64,000 nucleotides of DNA, from contig CM071591.1 in assembly GCA_036429605.1 (NCBI GenBank), forward strand, positions 1,674,001-1,738,000. The letters are read 5' to 3'. The notes beneath the pieces were generated by a model. That model ran no database searches. It saw only the letters and a program-made list of their open reading frames with translations, and had not been told where the DNA came from. The position numbers and the translations under genes were made by a program. The stretch's first letter is position 1. Each line of letters starts with the position of its first letter. Of the stretch, positions 11,015-22,609 are shown piece after piece. Source of the DNA: Cladobotryum mycophilum. Taxonomy: Eukaryota; Ascomycota; Sordariomycetes; Hypocreales; Hypocreaceae.

Positions 11015-12986
11015 CTAAATCAGGCATATAAACCAAGAAATCTGCAGGTTATGGGTGTTCGTATCGACTGGCATCGCCATCTCACTTTCAACCTCTTCTT
11101 GGGTAGCAGCCTGCCCCCTAGCTTTGAAAGTCCTTGACCCGCATCGATAACCACACATGGCTAACACAACCGCCGCACCTGACACCGCCACCGCTGCCAT
11201 CATTCCCTTTTGAAAGGCTGTTGAGTAGGCTAGTCGGACCGCATCCAGATCCTTTGGAGAAAGATGGCTCACGCCTCTGCTAAGCGAGGCTAAATCTTGT
11301 GGGGAAAGAATTCCGTGGAGATGTTTGGAAACTTCTTGCAAGAAAATTGTCGATGTAGAGATCCCCAAGCTTCCTCCTAATACTCTCATCTGTGCCAGAA
11401 TCCCATGGGCAGGTGCTATGAAGAGTTAAAGACTTGCTGAGCTTGTTAAAATCTCGAGACATACCATGTTCCTCTATTGGAGCTTCAACCGCGACCAGAA
11501 TAGTTGCTGCAGCTGTAGAGAGCCCGAAACCCAAGCCTGCAAAGGTGAGGAATCCGAGAGCTTTCGTATCATCCATCGGCCCTGACACAGTTGTGAGAAG
11601 TCCACATGCAATAGTCATCAGGCATGCGCCAATTGCCATAGTCTCAAAAAGATAATTATTCTTCGTGTTCACTTTGCCGCTTATCACGCTCCCTATAGCT
11701 GTGGTCCCTAGCATGGGGAGCAACATCACTCCAGCAATGAGTGCATCCTTGCCGCTTACTATCTGAGCTCGTATAGGGAAAGAAAATACTAGAAGTAGGT
11801 AAGGATATCCCAGAAATAATGTGGACAGAGCTGCGGTCGTGTAAAAGCGGTTTCGAAAAAGACTAAGTGGGAACGCTGGTGCTAAATGATGCCCAAACCA
11901 CCGATCGAGAGTATGTTCCCAAAAAAGGAGAATGACCCAACATAAGACACCTACAGCTAGAGGTGCAACGAAAATAGGTCTTCCCCATACATCAGATGTG
12001 GACTCTCCGGCATTCTGGAATGCAAAAATAACGAGAACTGCCGAAGCTATGAGCATAAAGCTGCCAAAAAAGTCGAACTCTCTCCAGGACCGCCGCGGAG
12101 TGTTTGGCAGATGTTCCTTTTTGGGCCAGCAACGGGCGAAGACGGCAATAGATATCAATCCAATTGGTCCGCTACTGTTATTAGCAGAATCTAGGAATAT
12201 TACTGCTGGGGAAGATGACGAACTTTATCCAAAAGACCCATCTCCAGCTTGCATGCTTGGTCAATAAGCCACCCAAAACGGGGCCCAGAACACCGGCGCT
12301 GGCAATTACTATACCGATAAGACTACCAACATACTGGAGGAGCTCTCTTGGGCATAGTTCATGTAGAATTATCATCGTCAAGGAGTAAAGACCTGCGTGG
12401 ATGTATTAACATATGAGTAACAGGGCAAAAAGGAAAGTATTCTCACCGGAACCACCGATTCCCTGAAAGACCCGAAATATGATCAACTGTCGTAGGGTTT
12501 GGGCAAATCCACTTGCAAGAGAAAACGCAAAAAAAGTGATATATGCTGCTAAGAAGGCGTTACGTCTCCCAATAACATCTGACAAGCGGGTGAAGGCAAC
12601 GGCGCAACCAAGGTAACTCAAGGTGTATGCCAAGGCAACCCAGTTTATCGTGTGCATGGACTGAAGACCGATACCGATAGTGTATAAGCTTGTTGCAACT
12701 ATAGAGGTGTCAAGCATCGAAAGAAATAAGCCGAGATAAACACTGATTACAGCATTAGCTTGATACTTGAGGGAAGAATTCCATCGTCCCTGGAGCATAC
12801 ATACCCGACACTGAGCAGCCAGAATCGCAACGGAGGAATTCTTGTGGTTTTTGGGCTGTGATCTGAATTTATGCCACCATCCTCTTTCCTTGTATCGTTG
12901 TAGTGTGCGCCGTCAGTGTTTATTCTGGTGGTTTGCTCAGTCTTTCCTACGCTATTCATCTTTGGAGCGGCCACGGAAGAAGACAT
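11015..12986 (-). CDS. MFS transporter, drug:H+ antiporter (DHA2-like)
   Basis: Multi-spanning plasma- or vacuolar-membrane exporter of the major facilitator superfamily, DHA2/multidrug type. Five exons: 12986-12805, 12742-12447, 12392-12224, 12171-11465 and 11415-11015. They sum to 1755 nt, 584 residues. A roughly 55-residue hydrophilic N-terminal tail precedes the first membrane segment. Typical motifs are LSMLDTSIVATSLY in helix 1, the loop 2-3 motif LSDVIGRRNAF, FRVFQGIGGSG in helix 4, and ASAGVLGPVLGG (antiporter motif C) in helix 5. Intron 3 uses a GTTCGT donor (12223), less usual than the GTATGT/GTGAGA/GTATGT donors of the others. The last exon has a large loop (EVSKHLHGILSPQDLASL), then a final membrane helix and a polar tail. 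No biosynthetic cluster surrounds it, so the substrate cannot be inferred. Confidence 0.87.
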
Positions 12987-13287
12987 TGCACAAAGAGCAG
13001 TAAGCCAGAGTTGCCCTAGAGAAAGAGGGCAATATCAAGTTGGTCGAAGGCGGCCTATGTTGGCTTTGGAAATTTCAATGGGATCAAAGATTTTCTGTAG
13101 AGTACAGACGGTTCGTTTACATCTCATAGCCGATCATTGAGGAAACATTGGGGAAGAAGACTGAAAATCAGACACTCGCTTCTGTAGAATCATCGTCAAG
13201 TCAAGCGCAGTCAGGTTTACCAAAAAAGCAAGAGCATGTTACCACTTTCCATTCCACATGGTCACTGCTATGTAGTATTAGTACTTT

Positions 13288-13314
13288 GGTAGTAGTGGTA
13301 GTGGTGGTGGTAGT
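13288..13314. repeat. Imperfect (GGT/AGT)n microsatellite
   Basis: Imperfect trinucleotide run of GGT and AGT units. It lies in non-coding sequence between divergent genes. Confidence 0.75.
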
Positions 13315-14018
13315 AAAGCTCATTGGCAGTGACACCGGACTGCCATCAATAAGTACTTTTGAGGTCGAAATAGCAGTTGCACTGTTAAATCAAATGCCTT
13401 GCCTGTATGCTTTGGAGCTACTTCGTTGAAGATATTGAGAATGATTGCATATGATAGTTGAGACTGCTGTATCGTTGAGTGCCAACGCTGAGGGAGACGA
13501 TGAAACGGAAAAGGAAGATGAAGCAATCTACTTTAAGGTAGCAGCGTCTCCTGCCAGCGTTTTAAGGAATAGGAAGAATGAAAACTCTCTGCTTCTGGGC
13601 CAAGGTTATGAATCGTGTGGATCGTGAACGGAGCGATAGAGAGTACCATGGCAGCCGCATTCGGGATTCGCCTATGAACAATACAAAGCTCAATATCGCG
13701 AAATCCATGGAACACTGTTACTCTGCTTGCCCGACACTGCATTCGATTCGTTACACAGGACAGGTAGAATTAGGTGCTAAATTGAAAATAAGCCCAACTC
13801 TGTGGCCTCAATATCAGTGAGGCATTGACAGAAACAGAAATTAATATGACCACCAGGTAGTAGACATTGGGAAGTAAAGGATAAACTCTTCAATATATCT
13901 TAGCCAAGCTATGAACTCGGGTAACGGTACTGGTCGACTTCTCCGACACGTCGCCTCCCGTCGATTCATATCGAAAGCTTGGAGCGGAGGCCTTGGCGAA
14001 AACCAAGTCTATGGGGAA

Positions 14019-14070
14019 TTTTTTTTTAAAAAAAAAAAAAGAAGAAGAAGAAAAAAGAAGAAGAAAAAAA
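14019..14070. repeat. T9/A-rich homopurine tract
   Basis: Nine T residues are followed directly by more than ten A residues, then a GAA/A-rich purine tract to about 14070. The strand asymmetry (all purine after the T run) is striking. It sits about 420 bp upstream of the ULA1 start. Confidence 0.8.
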
Positions 14071-14485
14071 TCTATCTAATTTACCTTATAAATTCCATTA
14101 AAAATTGGTCATCCTGTAAACTAGAGCTATCCTCTAAGCAAGCATCATGTAGTTGCATGCATAAAGGAGGTTGTTATACAAGTGGGAGCTTACCCCTCTG
14201 TTGACTTGCCAGCCTGTTGGCGAGGTGAACTAGCTGTGCCACTGACAACGCACCAACCTCATTCATTGCTTCATCGTACCAACTTGCAGTGCACACTCTC
14301 TCAACCACGCTCAAAATTATCATCTACCTTTTCAAGGTCACTATTGTGAGCCCATAAAATCGTCCACTTATCCCCTCTGCATTTGTTTCGCAGGCTTGTC
14401 GGTGTACCACCCACTGTTACCCCGCAAATACGCAGGCCACAGAGTCCGTCCAGTTACCTCTGTTTCAACGCCCATAATCGTCAAA

Positions 14486-16265
14486 ATGACGGATACCCTT
14501 ACACAGACGCCACCTGTCCTGCAGGGCCCGACAGATAAAGAACGAAAATATGATCGCCAACTTAGATTATGGGCAGCATCTGGTCAAGCCGCTCTGGAAT
14601 CAGCAAACATTCTTTTAATAAACTCAGGCGCCGGCACGGTCGGTGTTGAGACGCTCAAGAACCTCGTTCTTCCTGGTTTGTTAGCCGATTCACGAGAATT
14701 CTGGCCTTTCGAGACTAACCAAGTTCGAACCCAGGGATTGGAAAGTTCACGATTGCTGATGAGACTATTGTGAGCGATGTGGACCTTGGTGTCAACTTCT
14801 TTCTTGACCAGTCGTGTCTTGGCAAGTCTAGAGCTCAGTGTTGCACCGAGCTTCTTGTCGAGCTCAATCCTGAAGTAATTGGAGATTTCTACCCGAAAGA
14901 CTCGGTACGTTTTTTATTCATGTTATAAAGACTCATTACGATACTCGCTTCCTAACCCATTCTCTCTTAGAGCCCATTCCAACTGCAAGAGCTGCTTGAA
15001 AAGTCGGATGTCTTCACCATGATTATATATACGCTCCCCCTGCATTCTGATCAGATTAGTTTGATCGAAAAATATGGCAATCAGCATCTCATTCCAGTCC
15101 TTTCTGTCCACTCTGTTGGGTTTTATTCCTACTTCCGTACATCACTACCAGGTACGTTCCCCATCGTGGATACTCATCCAGATGAAACGGCTACAACCGA
15201 TTTAAGGCTGCTTACTCCTTGGCCTGAATTATCTACATTTGCAAGTGACATGGCAAATGATATCGATAATCTCGATAACCACGAGCATGGCCATTTGCCA
15301 ATGGTCGTTATTCTCCTTCATTATCTTGAAGTTTGGAAAAGGGATCATGAAGGATCTTCTCCGACTTCCTATACTGATAAAACCGCATTCCGAACCCTGG
15401 TGTCTCAGGCCATGAGACGTGACAACCCTGAGGGTGGCGAGGAGAATTTTGAAGAAGCTGTGGCTGCTGTCATGAAACACATTACACCTTCGTCCGTCCC
15501 AAGCACGTTGAAGGAAATCTTCGATTATCAGCATCCTGCTGAAACTCAAGCGAAGTCGGGTTTTTGGATCATTGCAGACGCAGTCAAGGACTTTTACCTC
15601 AAACATCAAAGACTGCCAGTTTCTGGTGGATTGCCTGACATGAAAGCACAATCAAATGTCTATATAAAGCTTCAGAACATTTACAAGGACAAAGCTCGAA
15701 AGGACGCCAATGAGATTTTAGACAAAGTCCGCGGCACCCCTAGCGGGGAGATGATCGATTCTGCAGAGGTAGAAGCCTTTTGCAAAAATGTACGATTCAT
15801 CAAACTAATCAATACGATTGGCGAGGATGTCATTATCTCGGATGTAGTCGGTAGGTGGTTTCGGAGCTCTGTAGCAGATCCTATAATGCTAACGAGAGGA
15901 ACTTTATAGGGAGAGAGCTGAACAACGACGAAATAGCCGCCATCGCCGGACCAGAGATGCCAATGTCCTTGATTTTTATCTATCTTGCCTTAGCAGTATT
16001 GTCAAGTACATCAACTCTATCTACCAACGACATCGTGAGTGCCATTTGTAAGATAGCGCCTGCTCTTACTGGCAATGAACGAGTGGTTCAGGTTGCCCAA
16101 GAGGTGGCTAGAGCAGCAGGCGGCGAATTGCATAACATATCAGCCGTAACCGGAGGCATGGTGGCACAAGAAGTGATCAAGATAATCACACAGCAATACA
16201 TCCCCATCGACAACACATGCATTTTTGATGGTATTGAGAGTCGGTGCCAAGTTTTGCGGCTCTGA
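14486..16265 (+). CDS. ULA1: NEDD8-activating enzyme E1 regulatory subunit (APP-BP1/Ula1)
   Basis: Half of the heterodimeric E1 that activates NEDD8/Rub1 for cullin modification; the partner Uba3 carries the catalytic cysteine. Four exons: 14486-14675, 14735-14904, 14971-15850 and 15910-16265. Introns of 59, 66 and 59 nt. The total of 1596 nt encodes 531 residues, the usual family size. Recognisable parts are KYDRQLRLWAASGQAALE, the adenylation-fold motif LLINSGAGTVGVETLKNLVLPG (first intron splits PG from IGKFTIAD), the central helical domain, and the C-terminal QEVARAAGGELHNISAVTGG and AQEVIKIITQQ. I chose the ATG at 14486 (MTDTLTQTPP) because the conserved region begins about 15 residues later; an in-frame upstream non-ATG extension looks like UTR. 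Confidence 0.93.
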
Positions 16266-17146
16266 AGCCTAAGAACGACCATTTTCCCCACGCAAGAGTC
16301 CAAAGAGCTGGATAAGCTAGTTGAGATAGAAACGAACAATAAGTTTAAGTTTAGATGGACTCCGAGAGGCTACGCCGAATGGCGTCAACGAACAGTAGCA
16401 TTGTTACTATTGAGGCACATGTTCTTCATCAGCACGAGGCTGAGGTTTCCATAAAACTATACTAAATAAGACGTGATGTACATAGTGGCTTTAGAATGAT
16501 CTCTTGAAATGTTAAATATATCCAGGAGTGAGAAAAGGCGATTACCTAAGTATACTAGTAAGTTAGAACTTGAAGGTAATAACAGCTCCAAGATTGAGAT
16601 TGAATCATAGTTTATTTACTACTGCATGCCGCCACTAATTTGACTGAGTATTACATGGCCTACTTACCAAGTGTTTGCCTCCTAATAGAGGTAGCACTTC
16701 CAAGGTTCATTACACGCTGTCTACAGTAGTTGAAAACAAGGCACTATGCGAGAGGCTTCAATGAGGAAACCACGGTGGAGTAGGTAGGTAGGTAGGTAAC
16801 TGTTGATGACTTCATTTTAGGCGGCCGGAGAGATCAGGGGCTAGGATGGCATTATCTTAGATTCTAGAGGTTATTTTCTATCAACTACTATGATTAATAA
16901 GAACCTTTTACGACTTTGCCTATTCTAGTTTATCTAGATGCCATACAATCCTGGGGCCAGAGTTTGGGGACATATTCGTGATAACCAGGGTTCTGGCAGG
17001 AACCCGAGATATAGGAAGGTCCTACTGAGGACTACACACATTTTGAAAGCTGTCCTCCCCACCCCTCCTCACTTTCACCTCACCAGGCCACCCAGCGCAC
17101 CGCCAACGCGCCCGCGAACATCATATGATCGCCTTGGACAATCACA
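16266..17146. other. Intergenic region with (TAGG)n tract
   Basis: About 880 bp between ULA1 and the HEI10-like gene, both on the plus strand. Holds a TAGG tandem run at 16781-16798. No gene is seen. Confidence 0.55.
16781..16798. repeat. (TAGG)n tandem run
   Basis: Four and a half perfect copies of TAGG, one of many TAGGTA-type motifs scattered through intergenic DNA in this window. Confidence 0.85.
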
Positions 17147-18403
17147 ATGGAGAACCCCCTGACTTGCAATAACCTCAAATGCCGAAATGAGCTTGCTGAG
17201 AGTGCCGTTGTTACAACATGCAGGTACGTTGGTATAGAGCTTCGTGGCTCAAATTACTTTACTAAATTAATACCTAACCTACCGCATACTGATCTTGTAT
17301 ATCATCATATCTAGTCATATATTCTGTCTCGACTGTGCTCACCGACTTGGTATTACTGGTCATGGAGCTGCAAGTCGTACGACTTGTCCAGCTTGCAACG
17401 CACAATTTTCCAACGATCACGGCATTACCGTTACTAATCTTAATCCTACGGAGGAGTTCAAAACCAGCGTACTTAGCGGCCTAAGCCCAAACATTATCAT
17501 GGAGTGTGCCGGACGAGCCCTTAGCTTCTGGGCGTATCAGATGACTCAAGAACTTTACTATCAGCAGCATCTTTACAAGACCTTGACGGAAAAGTATTCG
17601 AGCCTTAGTGTGCGATTGGAACAGACAGTTAATGATGCCAACTCCGAGATTGAAAATCTTCATCAAAGGATTAGAAGTCAGCACCGAAAGACTCCATCTG
17701 ATTCCGGCACAGACTTACTATTGACAGGTTTGGCAGCCACACAGGATGGCTTGCGGCGCAAAAACGAAGACCTGGCCCAGGCGTATAGGGACAAAAGTAG
17801 GAAACTGCTACAGGTCCAGGAGCTTTATGACGAGATGAAAAGGAAAACCGAGATGGGCCAGATTCAACGTGCGGCATGTGATGCCGTTGACTCAACTCTG
17901 CAAGCTACATCTAATCCAATCGCGACGGCTACGGGATTTAACAGATTCCAATCTAGCCAAGCACGAGATCATGCAGAACCGCTCACTTCTCTTGGCCATG
18001 CAAACAGATTCGATCCCGTGGGAATAAACACGGGCATGCCACGCGCCAATATTCATCCGTATAGCGATGAAAGTCGCTGGCCAAAGAAGTCCATCCATTC
18101 CCTTGGTAGGGTAGTCCACCCAGGCAGAAAAGGAAGTTGCTAACGCAAGAATGGATAGGAAGAGTAGCGCCTACGCCAGTCGAGTCATTCCGTCAGAGAC
18201 CAGTGAATCAATCGCTAGCAGGAGGCTCCAGTCACTCTAGCTTTACAGGGGCATCAGGTATGTTTTCAGGAAGAGACAAACGACATCAAGGAAACGATAC
18301 GCCAAACTTCGCCCACCATCAAGGCAGGTTATCGGGCATTGGTCTGACCTCGGGATCAAAGGTTGGCCAACCTGTGAATCTTTCCGTCTTGACGCCTCGA
18401 TGA
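17147..18403 (+). CDS. HEI10/CCNB1IP1-type RING-finger protein
   Basis: Probable SUMO/ubiquitin E3 ligase of the CCNB1IP1/HEI10 (Zip3-related) family, which in Sordaria and plants marks meiotic crossover sites. Three exons: 17147-17223, 17315-18105 and 18150-18403, summing to 1122 nt, 373 residues. The first intron (GTACGT donor) lies inside the RING. The second is only 44 nt (GTAGGG donor, CTAACG branch). Ring ligands: C in NPLTC and LKC at the N-terminus, then CSHIFCLDCA across the junction and CPAC at about residue 57. After the RING comes a helical, probably coiled-coil region (YYQQHLYKTLTEKYSSL, then DANSEIENLHQRI). The tail is Gly/Ser/Arg-rich and disordered. A different RING role cannot be excluded, but the order RING, coiled coil, disordered tail fits well. 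Confidence 0.82.
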
Positions 18404-18791
18404 GGAATCGTTGATTGAAGGCTGCCGGAACAGTCTTGATTTATTTTTAATTGGTCAGTTCTTTGTCGTAAGGCGATACCAGAAATTTGCCTGTTGCTCC
18501 TGTTCTAATTAGATAATAAACCATGTTGTTAAATCTGAACAAGTTTTATCATTTAGACGAAAATCTGATTGACAAAGACCATGTTCAGAAATGAAAAGAG
18601 TGGTTCAAAAACTTGAGGTGGTAATAATTCGCTATTCTGTTTGTACATACCAATATAAAGACATTGAAGGCCAAACAATTCTTAGGTCCCGCACTTGTCG
18701 TACTAATTAATTCCCTGGTAACTCAACACATTTGACTTTCACCTTGGCTGCCTGCCCAAGGCATTCTCATAAAGCACAGTGGGCTGCATTC
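18404..18791. other. Short intergenic region
   Basis: Between the HEI10-like gene and the small repeat-containing ORF. The frame of the next ORF is open upstream to about 18732 without an ATG. No other feature is seen. Confidence 0.5.
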
Positions 18792-19109
18792 ATGATAGGA
18801 GAACTACGCACAAAAATATTAGAGAAGATTGCTCAATTCCTTGGACATTCGGATAAGACGACTTTATCAGAAGGTTCAGACAAAACCCCTACTGGCAATT
18901 ATTGTAATGTCTTTGGAGTTTCAACAACCAGTCCCGTGATTGACAAGAGAAAGCTAGCGCGCCGAGAGGGAGCATTGGGATCTCATTCATTGATCCACAG
19001 ACACGGTATCGATAAGAGCAAGTTGGGACGTCGAGGGAAGGCTTTAGGATCTCATTCGCCACATAAAGCGGGATGGGTAAATGATAATCGCGCGAACAGC
19101 TCAGGCTAA
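18792..19109 (+). CDS. Small hypothetical ORF with duplicated 17-residue motif
   Basis: I do not recognise this protein. From the ATG at 18792 it would be 105 residues, strongly basic, with no obvious membrane segment. It contains two copies of a 17-residue unit, IDKRKLARREGALGSHS (18939-18989) and IDKSKLGRRGKALGSHS (19008-19058), 69 nt apart. Between copies, seven codons differ but encode the same amino acid (I, D, L, R, A, L, S positions) and only five amino acids differ. That pattern suggests an old duplication kept under protein-level selection. The same frame is open without ATG to about 18732, so an upstream exon is possible. It lies downstream of the HEI10-like gene on the same strand but is unlikely to be part of it, because that protein has its own stop. 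Real coding status is moderate. Confidence 0.45.
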   Translation: MIGELRTKILEKIAQFLGHSDKTTLSEGSDKTPTGNYCNVFGVSTTSPVIDKRKLARREGALGSHSLIHRHGIDKSKLGRRGKALGSHSPHKAGWVNDNRANSSG

Positions 19110-20495
19110 GTCGAATGGTGGGGGTAATTGTTTAAATAAATACGAATGAAATCACGGTATGACGCGCTTGGACAAGTAGGTTGCATTGGATGAACAAGCG
19201 TGGGATATGATAAGGATCCATGGGATATGTGATTATGACAGTGATTGTTGAATGCTTTTCATATCCCTGTCCATGCATAAGTTGGCGCAGAAATGCCAAC
19301 GCTTCCCTCTCCAATGTGTTTTGATCTAGTCTCTTTTCAAGGAGGCGTTGAGAGCGGTAGGTGCTGAGAGACACCGCATGCAGGCAAGGTTTACCACCGA
19401 CCTCGTAATTATGGATACCATGGAGTGCAGGACAAATAATGGCGATATTGAGAGAGCATGAACTTTGCGTGTACTCCGTATTCACCGGAGAGACCGGATT
19501 AACAGGTCTAATTTAAGTGTTGGTTAAGAGATGCATTTGACCAATGACGTGCTAAACCATGGCAGAGTTGCGTCAATCTTCTGCTGTGCCTCATGCGAAC
19601 CAGCGAAGTGAACAGAAGAAGACGAAAAGAGAATGATTTATTATTGATAAATCAAGCGATTTTTTTATTTTGTAAATTTGATTATATCGGACTGCAGCCA
19701 CATCACCTTGCGGACGACATCTTTTACTCACTGGTCAAGATACCCATGAATAGAATATTGTTCGTTACCTACTAGGTAGGTACCATATGTACAGGACAGG
19801 TAGGTACTAGATAGCTTAGTAGCCAGGTACAATAACTGTCGTCTTGTTTAGCGTGTTGGTTCCTGTACTCCGTACCTTTCTTGTCGTCGTAAGCAGATAC
19901 CGAATGCTTGTTTCAGCTAATGCAGATAACGGCCGTCATCTGCAGGACCAGGCATATTCTGGTATTTGGTATCTTTTTATTTTTAACTCGAACATCATCG
20001 AGCCCACGTAGCCGTGCCGCGCCACATTCCCTTCTCCTTCGCTGGTTTGCTTGACCACCACGATCGCTTCTTCAACCACATCCTCCCCTGCTATCTCATC
20101 CTAACGCGTGCCGTACCGACCACCTCCTGGTCCTGGATTCAATCGCTCTGCCGCCGTTGATCTTCGCTTCTTTTCCTTCTTCTGCTCTACTTCAAAGTCA
20201 CTCGTTGGCTCCTGTTACAAGTTTAACCCCTTGTCACGTCACAGTTCTGCCCCCGGCCAGTACTACCTACCCGATTTACCTGGCATCGACAACGGTTTCT
20301 GCAGATCGGACCCTTCAATGCCCGTCTAACTACGGCTGCATCCTCCGTTGTTCTTTTATTCTATTCTAATTCTTATCGTTTGTCAATACTTTGTGTGCAT
20401 ACTTTTACTTTAATCCATCCAACTATACCCTCATTCTATCAACCAGAGCAGGCGCATCCACGATTCTGATTGAATTAGATGATTTGCATTTCCTA
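19110..20495. other. Intergenic region upstream of the apyrase gene
   Basis: About 1.4 kb. A dense block of TAGGTA/GTACC motifs lies at 19766-19832. The last 400 bp is pyrimidine-rich, typical of a 5' UTR/promoter in filamentous fungi. A 117-codon minus-strand open frame (19132-19485) has no ATG at its start and is not supported. Confidence 0.55.
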
Positions 20496-22609
20496 ATGGG
20501 GAAGCATTGTATGTCGAATCCAAACAGCAATCGCAATTTCAAGACTCTTTTCTAATGAACCACGCCCTTTCAGCTCAATATGGTGTTATTCTCGACGCTG
20601 GCTCCTCGGGGACCCGTCTTTATGTTTACAAATGGAAAGATCCCTATAAAGCTATCAATCATGCATCAGCCGCTGATGCGCATGTCCTACCGAAGTTGAA
20701 GCTTCACAAGAGCAAAAAGATACATCCCGGCGTGTCCAGCTTCGCTGAAGATGCCGCCTCTATTGGTCGCGATCACCTCCAGTCGCTAATCGACATGGCT
20801 GTTGACGAAATCCCAAAGTCCAAGATTCCCGAAACGCCCGTCTTCCTTATGGCCACCGCTGGTATGCGCCTTCTCCCTAAACATCAGCAAACTGCCCTCC
20901 TTCAAAATATCTGCAGCTACCTGCAAAAAAATACCCGATTCAGTTTGCCCAGCTGTTCCTCGAACATTCAAGTTATCCCGGGTGAGACGGAAGGTCTCTA
21001 TGGTTGGATTGCTGCCAATTATTTGCTCGGTGGCTTCGATCAACCCGAAGCCCATGCCCATGGCAAAAATCATCATACCTATGGCTTCCTTGACATGGGC
21101 GGCGCATCAGCACAGATTGCATTTGCACCCAACGCGACGGAAGCAATGCGACACGCCGATGACCTAAAACTTGTTCGAATGCGACGTTTAGATGGCTCTC
21201 CTGCAGAATATAAAGTTTTTACTTCTACGTGGCTCGGATTCGGCGCCAATAAAGCGCGTCAGCGTTTTGTGCATAGTCTCAAAGAACAATATGGTGGTGC
21301 AGCTGGTGATATCCCTGACCCCTGCCTGCCCAAGGATCTACGCACTACACTGGAGGGGGAACCTATTTCGGACAAGAAGTTGCCTCAACCTGACCAAGTA
21401 CTAGTTGGAACTGGCATGTTTGAAGAATGTGTGCGCAAGACATTCCCGCTACTAGGCAAGGACAAGCCTTGCCAAGATAGACCATGTCTTCTCAATGGCC
21501 AACATGCTCCGGCCATCGATTTTGATATCAACCATTTTGTTGGCGTGTCTGAATACTGGCACACAACACATGGCGTATTTGGCAAAGAAAATAAGGCATA
21601 CGACCTGGTTACATATCAGCAAAATGTGAAAGGTTATTGCAGTCGTCAGTGGTCATCTATTGAAAGCGATCTAGATGCATCTAAAGAGGCATCAAAGCAC
21701 AAGGCCGAGAACGCGAGAGAAGCCTGTTTCAAGGCTTCTTGGCTGATCAACATGCTGTATGATGGCATTGGCATTCCACAACTGGGCTTGGAGGATGTAC
21801 CAAGACCAGGAATCAATGCAACTAAAGAAGCACTGGAATCAGCCAAAGGCAAAGGTTTTCTGGAACCATTCCGGCCAGTAGATACTGTCGAGGGGGTTGA
21901 GGTCAGCTGGACACTAGGCAAGATGCTTCTTTATGCTGCCGGACAAGTGCCTCCAAAGGGGGCAGCTTTACCGGTTGGGTTCGGAAGCAACGTTGAATCA
22001 GGGACATCAAACGATTTCGAGCATGCTGGTTCTGTACCGCTACCCCTAAACTCGCATATGGACTACGATGACGACGATGACGATCTACTTTCCAGCCCTC
22101 ACAAATCTGTTTCGGGCCTTCTAATTCTCATACTAATCCTACTATTCATTGGGTATTTACTGAGAAAGCCTGAACGCAGACGCAAACTTTTTAGCATGGC
22201 GAGGCGGCATAAGAAACCGAGCAACAGTCGGAGACCAGGCAGAGGGTTCCTAAGCGGAAAATTGTTCGGTAGACCTCCAACAACATATGAACGAATTATG
22301 GAAGAAGGTGACGCAGCAGAATTTGAGCTAGGCGGGGTAGAATCTGACGGGAACGACAGCTCAGACAGCGCTGATAGTTCAAGATCTATCCGAGGTCCAC
22401 GTCTAACAGCATCAAAACCGAATGCTGAACGATTTGATGATATGCGACCGCCGTCAGCAATGGACAGGCATGGGCTCGTTTTGCGGACGGAAAGTTGTGA
22501 GCGTCTTGCTCCTCCCAACTTGCAAATGCTCAATGCAGGGCGGCGCAGTCGAGCAGGAAGCCCGACTCGGATGAAGAGCCCACTCACGATTCCATTACAA
22601 GCAGATTAG
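20496..22609 (+). CDS. YND1: Golgi apyrase / nucleoside diphosphatase (GDA1/CD39 family, Ynd1-like)
   Basis: Hydrolyses nucleoside di- and triphosphates in the Golgi lumen, which allows nucleotide-sugar import for glycosylation. A 13-nt first exon (20496-20508, MGKH plus one base) is joined over a 65-nt intron (GTATGT donor, TTTCAG acceptor) to exon 2, 20574-22609. The result is 682 residues starting MGKHSQYGVILDAGSSG. All apyrase conserved regions are visible: DAGSSGTRLYVYKW (ACR1), MATAGMRLLP (ACR2), GETEGLYGWIAANYL (ACR3) and FLDMGGASAQIAF (ACR4). A membrane segment (SGLLILILILLFIGYLL, about residue 520) follows an acidic run. The basic, serine-rich C-terminal tail would be cytosolic. This membrane placement is typical of Ynd1 rather than N-anchored Gda1. 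Without the tiny exon, the in-frame ATG at 20507 would wrongly add intron sequence. Confidence 0.92.

Larger units (their letters stand above)
12987..14485. other. Long divergent intergenic region with simple repeats
   Basis: About 1.5 kb between the MFS gene (-) and ULA1 (+). Open frames up to 97 codons are present on both strands but overlap each other and look non-coding. It holds a GGT/AGT trinucleotide-like stretch and a poly-T/A-purine tract (listed separately). CT-rich sequence precedes ULA1. No gene is supported. Confidence 0.55.

Noticed and set aside
11015..12986. MFS plus SDR gene as part of a secondary-metabolite cluster
   Set aside because: No PKS, NRPS, terpene synthase, P450 or pathway regulator is nearby; neighbours are housekeeping genes.
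12916..13820. Several short frames between the MFS gene and ULA1
   Set aside because: Low complexity, mutual overlap on both strands and a simple repeat inside one of them.
19132..19485. 117-codon minus-strand frame
   Set aside because: Begins with GTG rather than ATG, with no recognisable motif and no splice partner.
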